A stretch of DNA of 64,000 nucleotides from Plenodomus lindquistii (taxonomy: Eukaryota; Ascomycota; Dothideomycetes; Pleosporales; Leptosphaeriaceae), in assembly GCA_025504975.1 (NCBI GenBank), contig JANUWI010000019.1, positions 682,001-746,000 of the forward strand, read 5' to 3'. Below, piece after piece: positions 22,004 through 32,481 of this stretch. A program made the position numbers and the translations under genes. The notes below the pieces were generated by a model. It saw only the letters and a list, made by a program, of their open reading frames with translations. It ran no database searches and was not told the origin of the DNA. How positions within the stretch are numbered: the stretch's first letter is position 1; every line of letters begins with the position of its first letter.

Positions 22004-22813
22004 TCACTTGCTGGCAGCGTTGTTCTTACCCTCGAAGTATACTTGCAGAGCCTGCTCAAAGAATCCAAGAAGCGCCAATCGCTCTTCTCCCTTGGGTACG
22101 ATGGTGACTTCTGCGCGTCGGAACGGCGTCTTGGAGCCTGGGACGTCTGGCTCCAGTTTAAACAGCACCAGTGTCTCCCAGTCAGAGAGCGCCACATACT
22201 TGCACTTGCGCTTTAACCCATAGGCGCAGACTTGCTTGATCTGCGTCTCACTGTGACTCTTTGGGATCAACGAACTCGTCTTCGGTCCGTGCTTTGTATC
22301 GTGGTCCTTCTCGGTGTCGAAAATTGCAGATGTGAGCTGATTAACCTTCACATAGTATCTACATTTGAGTTCGAAAACTGCGACAACGGCATCAGTGCCA
22401 GCGGCTGCATCATAGATTGAGATGTCCGGCTTCACATCATTCTCCGGCTTTTCGCGGGTCTTCTGAAGGTCTATGTCATGCTTCGTGGCGAGGGTGCGCA
22501 GAACCGGACTCAACAACTGTCCGACAACCTCATCGCCAACATCTGCTTCTGTGATAAGATTCACAGGAACCTCGTCGGTGATGGTCATGTCCTTAAGCTT
22601 CTCTTCAAGACCGGAAGAAGTCAGAAGCTTATCCGCGATGAGTCGCCAATTGCTAACATCGCACTTGATAAGATATCGAGGTGGACGTGTGTCACGAGTC
22701 GCTTTCGACAATGAGATGTTGGCGCTGTGGTTCTTCTGTTTGAGAACCGTTTCTGGGTCGCTACGGTGGCTTGGGAGGGGGCGGCGAAGACCGTCCCAGA
22801 CAGTGTAGCCCAT
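22004..22813 (-). CDS. PD-(D/E)XK nuclease-like protein N1
   Basis: Intronless protein of 269 residues. The centre carries a restriction-endonuclease-like signature: PDISIYD (Asp about 130), then a strand with FELK (Glu 148, Lys 150), then a helix TQIKQVCAYGLKRKC (Gln 191/194), then YVALSDWETLVLFKL. The arrangement D...ExK...Q with a following hydrophobic strand is that of the PD-(D/E)XK superfamily, which cleaves or nicks nucleic acid. The N-terminal RYLIKCDVSNW is shared with N2 and N3. All predicted catalytic residues are present. It lies directly upstream of K1 in the same direction. Nuclease activity is inferred; a structural role remains possible. Confidence 0.75.
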   Translation of the reverse strand: MGYTVWDGLRRPLPSHRSDPETVLKQKNHSANISLSKATRDTRPPRYLIKCDVSNWRLIADKLLTSSGLEEKLKDMTITDEVPVNLITEADVGDEVVGQLLSPVLRTLATKHDIDLQKTREKPENDVKPDISIYDAAAGTDAVVAVFELKCRYYVKVNQLTSAIFDTEKDHDTKHGPKTSSLIPKSHSETQIKQVCAYGLKRKCKYVALSDWETLVLFKLEPDVPGSKTPFRRAEVTIVPKGEERLALLGFFEQALQVYFEGKNNAASK

Positions 22814-23803
22814 CGGAGCTGGCGAAATCGAGCTATCGGTTGGCGAATGAATCTACTATTCTCGTAAGTGTGTCCTCTTGTGCAAGTACAGTTTGTGATA
22901 GTTGACTCGACTTACATTTGTGAATGTGGGCGTAGTAACGATATCTCGAGATACAACGTTCGAAGCAGGTGGGGTCAGCAATGTACGCCCTGGGTGAATG
23001 ATGTGACTATCCTGGAGGATATTGGTGGTGTAGGAGGCTCAGTCGCTCGAGACTTGGATATTCATTGAAAAGGTGATAGCAGTACGTGCACGACCACTCA
23101 CCGTGTTAGGCCTACAAACGAACCTGTTCAAACGGCGGAGTGTGTTACCTGATCACTATGGGCGGCCATGCGACCAGACAACTGCCTAGAGAGGCATTTC
23201 CATTGCGCCGGCTCTTGAACTCGACAGCCTCCTATCAGTGATCAGAATTGACTGCGATACCGCAGGGGTGGCGTCAGCAACATTGATCGATATATGTCGC
23301 TGGAGAAGGGCACTGTGTAATGCACCAGCTTCCTCCGGATAGCTTGTCGGCCAGCCCATATAGTCTTCATTATAACGCTTAGTATGGTTCGACAATAACA
23401 AAAGTGTTACATTGTACTTCACAATATGCTGTAGATTCATCGCCATGACCTGAAGCATCAATTCTCCCATCCTGGCTACATCACGCTACGAACAGTTCTC
23501 GAACTTCACAAAGCATACAAAACAAGCTCACCAATGGAGTATCACTCTCTGAAGCTTGAGATCGTGCTGACGTGTATATGAACGTGCCTGGGACCAGAAA
23601 AGGGCTGTAAAGTTGTTCGTAAATAGAAGGTGAAACACACATATTCCTAATTGTGTTGGATAGGAAGTCAAAAATTACGATGGCTTCATGAACTCTCGTT
23701 ACTTTCCCTCTTACAAAAATCCCAGGTATCCTGCATCTATGCTAGACAACCTCCTTCTCAATGCGCGTTCGTTGTCGCCGCCAAATAGCCAAATCACAAT
23801 TTC
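22814..23803. other. Intergenic, no gene supported
   Basis: About 1 kb between N1 and the 3' end of K2. A minus-strand frame of about 90 codons at 23186-23470 has no recognisable motif and is not annotated as a gene. Confidence 0.4.
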
Positions 23804-24907
23804 TCATACCTTCTGGAGCGCCGTCTCGCCCTCTTCGCCTTCCGAATCCGCATCCTTGAGTAGAATCCTGGAGCGGTTCGCCCCCTCCTTGACCGCGACA
23901 TATTTCCCATCCTTGCCACCATCTCCCCACATACGCCACATCCATTGCCCTGCCTCCTCTGTCGGTGGAAGCCACCCATAGTCAGACCATATGTCATTAT
24001 CGATCCATTCAAAGAGCGGGTTGCGATATCTGAATGGCTCGCCCTCCATCCTAGGGTAGACTGTGCACAATGCGAAATCCATGATGCAAACACGTAAGTC
24101 TGGGTCTGCGAAGGCTGTCGAGTCGGTGGAATCTCTCTCGGGAGTCAAAGGTGATGAAGGAGGCGACAGAATGATATTGCGTGGCTCAAAATCCGCGTGG
24201 GATACTCCAGCTATGACAAGATCGGTCTCCGCTTCAACAACTTTGTGCATGATGTTCTCTCGTTCTGCTTCTGTGAGATCCTGGGGTTTGATGTCGAGCA
24301 TGGCTGTGCCGATTACATACTCCATGAGAATCATGTGAACGGGACGTAGGCGTCTCAGCCCTTCGACTTCCACTGGCACATTGATGATCCAGGAACCATG
24401 GAAGACCGGTGCGATGGTACCAACATGACCGGCCTCAACCAGTGCAACATAAGCCGCGGTCTCGCCCATGTAGTCTCGGTCGGCTTGTAGAGTGACATTT
24501 CGCTTTTGAGGATGCTTCGGAGGTGCCCAGTCATAGTCGAAGTGGAATTGGTAGAAGAGTGGGTCGTACACCTTTGCAATGAGGCCATCATCGACTAGCA
24601 GGATTTGGGCACCGCAGTCGCCGCCGGTGCGGATGAGACCATCTACTTGGATGGGACGATATTCAGACGTAAGCGCACCCCCCGTGTCCGGAGGGTGCGA
24701 TAAGCACCAGTCTAGCTGCGATGCGTCCTTTAGGCTGTCACCGCGGGAACTTTTGCCCCGGAGGCTGCGCGTACATTCAGTTGAAGATGGCTGATGACGC
24801 TGGGCGATGAAACGACTGCCGACAATGTATGGTGTCGCGAGCCTTCTGGGGGGAGTGGCCGGTGGCGATTGCAGGCCAGTGTTGGAATCAGTGGAGAGTT
24901 CTGACAT
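23804..24907 (-). CDS. Kinase/APH-fold protein K2
   Basis: Intronless paralogue of K1, 367 residues, lacking K1's long Pro-rich N-terminus. Conserved order: PYIVGSRFIAQRHQP, SQLDWCLSHPP, GGDCGAQILL, DGLIAKVYDPLFY (Lys about 112), ETAAY (Glu about 149), HMILMEYV hinge, GVSHADFEPRN (Asp about 239, Asn about 244), VCIMDFALC (Asp about 277) and WMWRMWGDGGKDGKYV. Key lysine, HxD and metal-binding aspartate are retained, so catalysis is plausible. Its 5' end faces N2 across 920 bp, a divergent kinase-nuclease arrangement. It ends with an acidic tail (DADSEGEEGE). Confidence 0.82.
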   Translation of the reverse strand: MSELSTDSNTGLQSPPATPPRRLATPYIVGSRFIAQRHQPSSTECTRSLRGKSSRGDSLKDASQLDWCLSHPPDTGGALTSEYRPIQVDGLIRTGGDCGAQILLVDDGLIAKVYDPLFYQFHFDYDWAPPKHPQKRNVTLQADRDYMGETAAYVALVEAGHVGTIAPVFHGSWIINVPVEVEGLRRLRPVHMILMEYVIGTAMLDIKPQDLTEAERENIMHKVVEAETDLVIAGVSHADFEPRNIILSPPSSPLTPERDSTDSTAFADPDLRVCIMDFALCTVYPRMEGEPFRYRNPLFEWIDNDIWSDYGWLPPTEEAGQWMWRMWGDGGKDGKYVAVKEGANRSRILLKDADSEGEEGETALQKV

Positions 24908-25827
24908 GATGCGAGTGTCGCGTCAAGGGTTGATTGAGGTCGATGTGCGGAGTTCAGTGTTCTGCTCCGACAGGAAGCATGGGCCGGCTACGTCATATCT
25001 GCTTCGAACACTGGGCGCGTTGTGAGGTGAAGTCGCAATGGTACCTAGTGAGTGATGGAGGTGCAGGCGTTCCGTACGCGCCAACCAATCAGCAGATTGC
25101 ATTGCTTGGCACACTTACTACCTCTGTCACACATTTCCTCCACAGCACATCGTCCGGTGATTGTATGCAGCCCGCTTGCGAGACTAACTTTTGATATTAG
25201 AATCAGAAGTCTCATCACCCCTCCGCTTTTACCCTCTATGATCGTGGCAATGGGTGTGTCATAGTTCAAGTCATGAACAATAGTAATTTCACTCACCGAA
25301 GTACCCAGGATCTGCTATTCTGCTCGGGAAAACGGTGACTTGAGATTTGAAGGCTCTAATTTCCATCTAGGTCTCGTTATGGTCGTTTGTTCTAATGCGA
25401 AGATCCCTACATAGGCGATTAAATTTCAGTTCGGAAAACATTGTGTTGTATTGCGCTCTGGTGGATGTGCATATTGCAATTTAGCTCTACTGAATAGTAC
25501 CGGCAATGAAGTTGGCGCCGGCGCCTGCTGATGTTATCTTCATGCAGGGTTCGTCGTGTCGTTTGCTACCAAAAGTAACGTACGAGAGAGCGGGTCTCTT
25601 CGTTTGTAGGGCGTCACGTTCGTTCACGTGGAAGCGCACGGCTACCATCCACTCTAGCAGGTCCCGACCTCTCCAGACACGGTCTCGACGCCAAAACTCC
25701 TCAGGACCTGCAAGACATTTCCGACTTAGAAGCTCGCACCCGCAATAGCTCACCTCACACACCCCAGGAGCGCTACTCAACCAAAATTGTTCGACGTGGT
25801 TCAGTCTGCCCACACAACAAAGGCGCC
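24908..25827. promoter_or_regulatory. Divergent promoter region between K2 and N2
   Basis: This 920-bp spacer carries the start regions of both K2 (-) and N2 (+), so one regulatory region may serve the pair. No conserved box is recognised by eye. Short internal frames show no motif. Confidence 0.35.
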
Positions 25828-26679
25828 ATGAGCTCCGCAGATCCACCCAGAACGTTCCTCGAGTGTTTCGAGGATGCTCTACCGGTCTACAAAACGGATG
25901 CCAAAGTGGAACAGAGCCAGCGAAATGCTGCGCCTATACCCTCGAAATCAACCAAGCAAAGAGAGATGAAAGCACCAAGATATCTGATCACCCTTCAACC
26001 TGAGCACTGGACCAATCAGGCTAGGAAAATACTTGCAACGACAGACGTCAAGACGAAGCTCAGTAAGAGGCAGGTGTATGTTTGGGAGGAAGACAACTTT
26101 GTCACTGAGCAGGCCGTCGTCGATCTTTTCGGGAAATTCGCCATCACACCTATCCTGGCGGCGATTAATATTGTGCATAACGATCAGATATCGAAGGGCG
26201 CAGAACACTTTGAAGGTGAAACCAGAACCGATCTACGCTTCAATCTGAAAGGTGGGAGCAAGAAGACTGTGCTTGTGCTTGAATACAAGTGCCGTTTCTA
26301 TATCAAGCCCGAGCAGCTCGATGAAACAGTCTTTCCACTTGGACAGACGGAAAAACAGCAACAGGATCAGCTGGAAAAGCTCCAAAAACGGCACCTCGTC
26401 AAAGAAGGCTCTCATAGCATGATCCAACTCAAGCAGGCTTGTGCTTCGGCTCAGGCGCGGGACTGCGGATACGCAGCCGTATGCGATTACGAAACGCTGG
26501 TCCTGCTACGACTCCACAAGAACGACGATTGGTGTCCAGGCTTCGATTCTCCCGACTACGCAGAGTCAGCCTACTACCGGCGTGCCGATATCACCGTCAT
26601 CAGCAATAACAAGAAGGACTTGCGCAAGGCACTGCTTGGATTCCTGCACGAAGCTGTCGATGCTAGCCTCAAGTCCTAG
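25828..26679 (+). CDS. PD-(D/E)XK nuclease-like protein N2
   Basis: Intronless protein of 283 residues, paralogous to N1. Start ATG at 25828 (MSSADPPRTFLECFEDALPVY). RYLITLQPEHW is followed by a charged segment, then TDLRFNL (Asp about 135), VLVLEYKCRFYIK (Glu 152, Lys 154), a Gln-rich linker, SMIQLKQACASAQARDC (Gln 200/203), and YAAVCDYETLVLLRL. The C-terminus, KALLGFLHEAVDAS, matches N1 and N4. The predicted catalytic set is complete. It is transcribed away from K2. Likely a nucleic-acid-cleaving or -binding protein; biological target unknown. Confidence 0.76.
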   Translation: MSSADPPRTFLECFEDALPVYKTDAKVEQSQRNAAPIPSKSTKQREMKAPRYLITLQPEHWTNQARKILATTDVKTKLSKRQVYVWEEDNFVTEQAVVDLFGKFAITPILAAINIVHNDQISKGAEHFEGETRTDLRFNLKGGSKKTVLVLEYKCRFYIKPEQLDETVFPLGQTEKQQQDQLEKLQKRHLVKEGSHSMIQLKQACASAQARDCGYAAVCDYETLVLLRLHKNDDWCPGFDSPDYAESAYYRRADITVISNNKKDLRKALLGFLHEAVDASLKS

Positions 26680-27343
26680 CGGGTATGGTACACGGTGCGT
26701 TCAAGTAACTGGTTCCAAGGTTTGTGTTTCTTCTTATATAAAATTGCCAACAGGTTGCTGATAGGTAACAGCATGGGTTGTTTTACATCGGAAATGACGA
26801 GAAAGGCCATCGCACGCATCAGCAGTCTACATGAGCTCGGGTGAGCGTCCAAATCACTCTACCATTCCCCCTGGATGATACATATACTAATTTGCAGCGG
26901 TCCGAAGTGCCAGGAAGATAAGCAGGGTGTCAGATCAGCGGGACGTTCATACGTTGTAAGACTGTAGGAAGATTGTAGAGTACTGCGTAGATTGGATTCA
27001 CCAAAGGTATCCATAGCTAATGTGAATGATACTGTGCGTCCATACACTGCAGCATGTACACTACACTGCATCCCCTTCCTGGAATGCTCTCCTGCTGCAC
27101 CAGGGAGATGTGTGTACATGTCAATTCACTAATCATTCGATCCGTTTGCTGGCTAACGTTGCCTTATGGCTGCCTAAACTAGGCCCCAGAAAGCAAGCGC
27201 GACCGTGATTAGCCGAATGTTCGTGGAATATCCCAGTCTTCCTCTTCTCCATTTTGGACATTCGCGTCGGTTCAATACTGCTTGTAGGAAGTCACCCATC
27301 TTTTCCTCAGGACTGACCACACTCTGCATTCTAGGTAGCCAGC
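26680..27343. other. Intergenic N2-N3 spacer
   Basis: No gene supported between the two plus-strand nuclease-like copies. Confidence 0.45.
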
Positions 27344-28147
27344 ATGGAGGACGCGGCTGAGCGCCCCACGACATATCTGGAATCATTCGAACTTCCACTC
27401 TATGAATATGAAGATACCTCCGAGGACGAACTCCGCGCACACTATCGGCCAGCCATACCGAATCCCTTTGCTATCCACGATCAGCTTCTTCCCCGCTATC
27501 TCAACTGCGTCGCGGCAGAGAAGTGGGTAGAGCGAGCAGCCAAATATCTTGATCCAACGTCTGTCTGCGCACAAGAATTGGAAAAACGCTACCTGGGATC
27601 ATCGTCAAGCTCAGACCTCTCCTGGGCTACAGAAGTGCACCTCGAAATTGCGCCGCAGCTTCTCAGTCCTCCTGTTCGCGCCATACGGACACTGCTCCAG
27701 CACAATGTCCTCATGACTCGCCCTGATGGCACACGGACTCTCACATTGTGCCGTAATTACTCCACATGCCCCACGGATCGTGTCGAGTTGGCTGTGCGCT
27801 TCAGACGCCGCCACTACATCAAAGTCGACGAGATTCGTTCTGCCATTGCTAGATCGTAATTAGCTCAGAACACACAGCTTGGAGGCGAGTCCATGGATCG
27901 AATTCTCAAGATAGGATCAGCCGAATTCTGGGATATGAAGGACATCTGCTCGATTGCTACCGAATACAACACCACCCACGTTGTGCTCTGTGACTACGAG
28001 AACCTAGTTCTGTTCGAACTTGAGCGCATCCCCGAAACCAAAGATCAGTACAAGCGCGCAAACATCACGATCGTACCAAAGGTGGACTTCCGCAAGGCCA
28101 CTCTCGGCTTTCTTGAGGCGGCTATCGAGGCCAATGGGAGTAGTTAG
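27344..28147 (+). pseudogene. PD-(D/E)XK-like pseudogene N3
   Basis: Third nuclease-like copy. Start MEDAAERPTTYLESFELPLYEY parallels N2. RYLNCVAAEKW and the C-terminal TTHVVLCDYENLVLFELE with ATLGFLEAAIEA are conserved. A single in-frame TAA (27857-27859) splits the reading frame; both halves are in the same frame and no intron of normal size can remove it (the only GT-AG pair there is 22 bp). In the strand where N1 and N2 carry ExK, this copy has RVELAVRFRRRHYIK, so the catalytic Glu/Lys pair also appears lost, and the Gln helix is altered. Catalytic loss probably preceded or accompanied the nonsense change. Confidence 0.75.
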
Positions 28148-28631
28148 TGCACAAAGATGATGGACGCGATGATGGTGCAAGATAACTAGGATGATTTAGA
28201 GGATGCTTGAACATCGGATTGGTTCGCCTGAAGATGGAGGGAATATGCTGCAGATGGATCGGGACAAACATGATCTGCCATAATGCATTATCTTGCACCT
28301 AAATAGCAACTAGAAGTGTTGCAAATTTTGTTCAGTCAGCCTTTGTCAAATAATTCAGTCGCGACTCGTGAACTTGATGAGCCTGTGGGTCTTGAGTAGC
28401 GACTGCACAGTTGAACAGGCGCTGGACCCAGACCTACCAAGACTCCGTCATCTGCATCCCGCAATGTGACGGCGGGCAGTGGTTTCACATCCTCGGAAGA
28501 ACAGCCACGATCGAAGCCTGAATCATCCGGGGCTGTGTCATGACCTTATGGTTCGTCGTACTCTTGGTGGGCCCTGATCAGTGAGACGAATTTGCCTTGT
28601 TCATTTCAGAGTTGGTTTACCATCAATAGGA
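28148..28631. other. Intergenic, no gene seen
   Basis: Nothing supported here. Confidence 0.5.
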
Positions 28632-29757
28632 CTAGGTGCTATGGTCGAAATCTGACGCCGTGTTTGCGTGTTCCTCACCATCATCTCTACGCTTGGTTCT
28701 CTGAAAACTCTTGAAGATTGTTGGACATTGCGCATGGCCTTGACCCTTTTCCGCATCTAACGTTACCCCAGACGGTGCAAACCATGCAATTCGCTCCCAT
28801 GCATCTTTTCGCGAACACTCAGCTCCCACAAACTCCAGCCTTCGGCCGATACCTGGCCGTAAACTGAGTGATGAAGACACAAATATGGAAAACTGCCCCA
28901 TCCGTTATGAAATACGATTTAGCTCTCCAAATCAATGAGAGCCGACAGGGAATTGCGATTAGCATAGCTAGGGTCTTTTGCGACAATGAGATTGCCAGGC
29001 TGGACGTCCAAATAGCGAGGGTAGTCAGACGAACTGATGGTAATTTGTCTCCATTCTTCTTCACTCAGGTTCTCAGAGATCAAGTTTCACCACTTCTACG
29101 CTATGTGACGACTCTAGGAGGGTTCTACAATATCCGCGTTCTGGAATAATGCCACTGACTTCGTGGGTCGAATTGATTGACCAACGACCGTGGGGCTTAG
29201 AAATAACGGTGCCTTGCGCATCAAGTCTATTCCGTTCAGAGCTGGCGCCAGCTTGGTGTAACCGGTCTGGTTGTGTCTTTACCAATTGGCTGGTATCGGC
29301 AGGTTCAAATTGCATCGTCAAGCACATCACGGGCACAAGTTTGGGAAATCCGGGTAAACCTTGTGACAGAATGACACCCCACAGATAGCGCTTGAAATTC
29401 GTGTCTCGTTGCATTGAGCGTCTTGGCCAGGCCAGCAGAGACTGGGCAGCGACGAAGGTGGTTTGCTCGGCGGCGAAGTCAGACTTCCAGATGTAGGGAG
29501 GTAGCCGAAGACCAACATTTTCAGACCACATGTGCATAGATCTGTATCGCAAGAGGGATGCTGTGCTCCAAAGTAAGGGTAATAACGAAAGTTGACATCT
29601 GCGGTGTGGACAGCAAATTAGCGCGGTGCCGGCCCGCTTGTAGGTCAACCCTCAATATACACGACCTCGACATGTCGAGCTTAAGACGTTCAGTCAATGT
29701 GTCCATCTCTTTCGCAACTTTTTCAATAGCACCGCTGTTCAAATTCATGATTGGCAA
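28632..29757 (-). pseudogene. Unrecognised decayed gene
   Basis: Protein-like sequence continues along the minus strand but changes frame several times. From the 5' side: MNLNSGAIEKVAKEMDTLTERL (29748 downward), then after a one-base shift near 29525 SENVGLRLPPYIWKSDF and a run of about 150 codons, then a likely intron around 29080-29135, then SEEEWRQITIS, PRYLDVQPGNLIVAKDP, an in-frame TAA (28919-28921), GWGSFPYLCLHHSVYG, and another shift near 28802 to DAWERIAWFAPSG and a charged tail. The amino-acid texture (aromatic-rich, no low complexity) suggests a real ancestral gene. I do not recognise the family. It could also be two fused remnants. Confidence 0.4.
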
Positions 29758-30402
29758 TCGGAATATCTTACCCAGATTCCGGCTAGCTCATGGTCGTCGA
29801 ATAGCCCTGGAAACCCCTGATTGAGTAATGGTATTTCCCAGCGAGGTCTGATGCAGGTGACATAAGGACTACTCCATTGAGGGAACAGTAATAAACAAGA
29901 TGCAGATATATGTCTTTCTGTATACAGCACGACCAAAATCTCATGAACATGAGGCGCATGCGATGTGGTTGAGGTCCTTAGAATGCCAAGGCGGCACCTA
30001 CGTCATCATTCACATGTGTCGATCTCGTACCTGAGCCTCGCATCCGCAAAACCTTAAAAGCCTTGCGCAGCAACGGCAGCAAGCAACCGATCCAGTCTCA
30101 ACGAGACCTCGGTCGGTCGCTTCCGCCTCCACTCATTGAGCGGGGATGATCTCCGGGATGCTTGGCGAACTGCTGATGTTCCTCTCCACACCTCGCTTCC
30201 CCCCCTGCGGACTGTCATCTTCAATTAGTCCGGGCCGGAAATCGGCAGAGCACATATTTCCAAGACATCAGATTGAACTTCTGAGCGCCTATTCTGGATC
30301 CTAGTTTTGATGTGGCTGTCGAAAGGTGCATTTACGCGGGCCGAGAGATGACGTTGAAGCTAGTCGTGAGCCCCAGCCACAATTTTGCTAAGTCACACCG
30401 AC
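29758..30402. other. Intergenic, no gene seen
   Basis: Upstream region of the lipocalin gene; no other feature is supported. Confidence 0.45.
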
Positions 30403-30408
30403 TATATA
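30403..30408 (+). promoter_or_regulatory. TATA-like box of the lipocalin gene
   Basis: TATATA lies 125 bp before the lipocalin ATG, in the sequence GACTATATAGG. Assignment rests on position and sequence only. Confidence 0.35.
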
Positions 30409-30527
30409 GGGGACCTTTTGTCTTCGTAGTTGCTCTTGTAGTCCATAGATAGTACCCAGTTCGCGACCATCTCCTGACGACCTCAAGTATCAAACATCTC
30501 GTTGCACCAAACATCTCCAGAACCAAC

Positions 30528-31275
30528 ATGCGCGTTCCCCACACTATCCTGGCGCTGGCTTCGGTTGCATCTGGTCTCCTCCCTCGTCAAGAAGCTGCTA
30601 CCTCTAATTCAAGCACACCTGCCGTCGCAGCTGCTCAGTATGATGGAAAATGTTTCTACCCTGTTCCTGATTCCACATTCGATCTGAACGCGTATTTGGG
30701 CACATGGTACCAGGTCGCAGGTACACCATTCGGCCCTACTGCCGGAGCACGTTGCGTTTCTGCGAACTACTCTTTGAATGTACGGTATGCAGACTCGACT
30801 CGTAGTATGGATCTAACAGACTTTTGCAGAGCAATGGCACAGTTCGCGTCGTGAACACAGCAAGCGTCGGCCCGCAGTCGATTGATATCGTCGGAACCGC
30901 GACTCCTGTAGACTCTGCATACGGCGCTGGCGGCGCTTTCGTAGTCAGCTTCCCAGGCACACCTTCAACCAACGAATGTCCCGGCCCAAATTACATTGTG
31001 CAGGGTGAGAACCAATGATTTTTCAAATTGAACTTTTGCTTACACATAGCAAGATTATGCTGTCGACTGGGCCATTGTGCAGACACAAAACTGGAGTACG
31101 CTCTACATCCTCAGCAGAGAGCGTCAACCAGCTCCCACGACCATTGATGTAGGTGGCCCAAGATGTATCCGCACATGAAAGGCTGACGTATCCGCAGGCT
31201 TGGATCGATCGTGCTGTTGCGTTTGGCTCGGAAGCCTCCGCAATCCAGAAGTTCAACCAGACCGGTTGCAGCTAA
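30528..31275 (+). CDS. Secreted lipocalin-like protein
   Basis: Four exons (30528-30779, 30830-31004, 31054-31148, 31198-31275) encode 199 residues; introns are 49-50 bp with GT-AG ends. A signal peptide (MRVPHTILALASVASGL) is followed by a short Ser/Thr linker and FDLNAYLGTWYQVAGTPFG, which holds the lipocalin GxW motif. The strands that follow (NGTVRVVNTASVG, SIDIVGTATPVD, AFVVSFPG, NYIVQDYAVDWAIV, WSTLYILSRE) and the final helix (AWIDRAVAFG) fit an eight-stranded beta-barrel plus C-terminal helix. Lipocalins carry small hydrophobic ligands outside the cell; the ligand here is unknown. Cysteines in CFYPV, ARCVSA, NECPG and TGCS could form two disulfides. Confidence 0.85.
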
Positions 31276-32481
31276 TGTATCAAAATGTTGTATGAAGAAG
31301 GATGTGGCCAATCTAGGAGAAGTTCGGTTCCTGAATAGTAATGATAATCGCATATCACAGCCCTGAAATCGCCAGATTAGAGTCAGCCTTGCATGCTTTG
31401 TGGACGGTGTCCACGGTGAATTGATTCTTTCATTCGATGCGACTATGGTCCCGACAGAAACTACGCGCATGCTTCAACATTATCGTGCGCAGCGGCGACA
31501 CTCCCTACCATAATTCATGTGCAGTAAGAAAGTTTGAATTCCTAAGGGTGACTTTTTTGCCATAACACAACACGCCGTCAATCAATGGTGCTTCGACACG
31601 CCTTCATTCAGGGAAGTTTAGGTCATGCGGCCGACTCAACTAGCCATATCAACCATCCTCGTTTTTGCTTGAATTGCGTCGAACATTCATTAACGTTAGG
31701 CTTTTATCTTAGACACTGGTCAACGTCTTCAAACTTTTATTGCGTTCTTTGGACGCCGTGGTTTACTACATGATGATGTGAGACTTGCACTTATTCAATC
31801 GAGGACGAAATGATAGGCTGAGTTGAGATCCGACATGCCTGTGATGGTATCGTGTGACTGACCCTGGCAGAGACTAGCTTTAACATCTGGAGGAAGGCGT
31901 TTGAAAATGCAGCTCGACCTTTGGATGACGAAGAGGAGCGGTCATGGAGCAAACTCATTCATCAAGACTATGCAAGAAGAAGACTTGGTAATGGAGCGCT
32001 GGGCGTGAGCAGATCTGAGCACGACCTTTTCTTCCAGACCTGTCAGCCACACTGGATGGCACCAGGTCTCTCCCGGTCAACGAAGCACTTAGAGTGCTTC
32101 AGGCCTCTCAAGAAGAAGACGTCACAGCTCAGAATATTCGCAGTGTGGGGTATCAATTCATTGCTAGTCGCTACCAGTACGCCGGGCTTAATGTTTTATT
32201 CCACCAAGAGCTCTACATACAAATTGTCATTGCTCTTGAAGTTGACGTGAACAAGCGAACGACCCTATTTCAGAACCATACAAACGTAGTTGCAACCACC
32301 GAGATGTTTCTCTAGCTCTATGCTGTGTGAGAATCTTCGCAATCCTTGCCCATATCTGGTTGTACATCCCACGCGAACGCGGCCAAGTCTTCTTCCTCCA
32401 CCCAAGATGATCTTGACAAAAGATTCATAGCGTGTATTAAAGCATCGATTCCAAAGAGCGATCCCATTCAAGCGTGCTAGT
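31276..32481. other. Intergenic; possible coding ghost
   Basis: About 1.2 kb. A plus-strand stretch around 31915-32320 has protein-like texture in alternating frames, but no family is recognised and no gene model holds. Confidence 0.3.

Noticed and set aside
27857..27878. A 22-bp GT-AG interval that would splice out the TAA of N3
   Set aside because: Far below the 48-72 bp intron size seen elsewhere in the window.
29073..29648. Intact gene of 191 residues on the minus strand
   Set aside because: The best protein-like signal leaves this frame at both ends, so it is treated as part of a larger decayed gene rather than an intact one.
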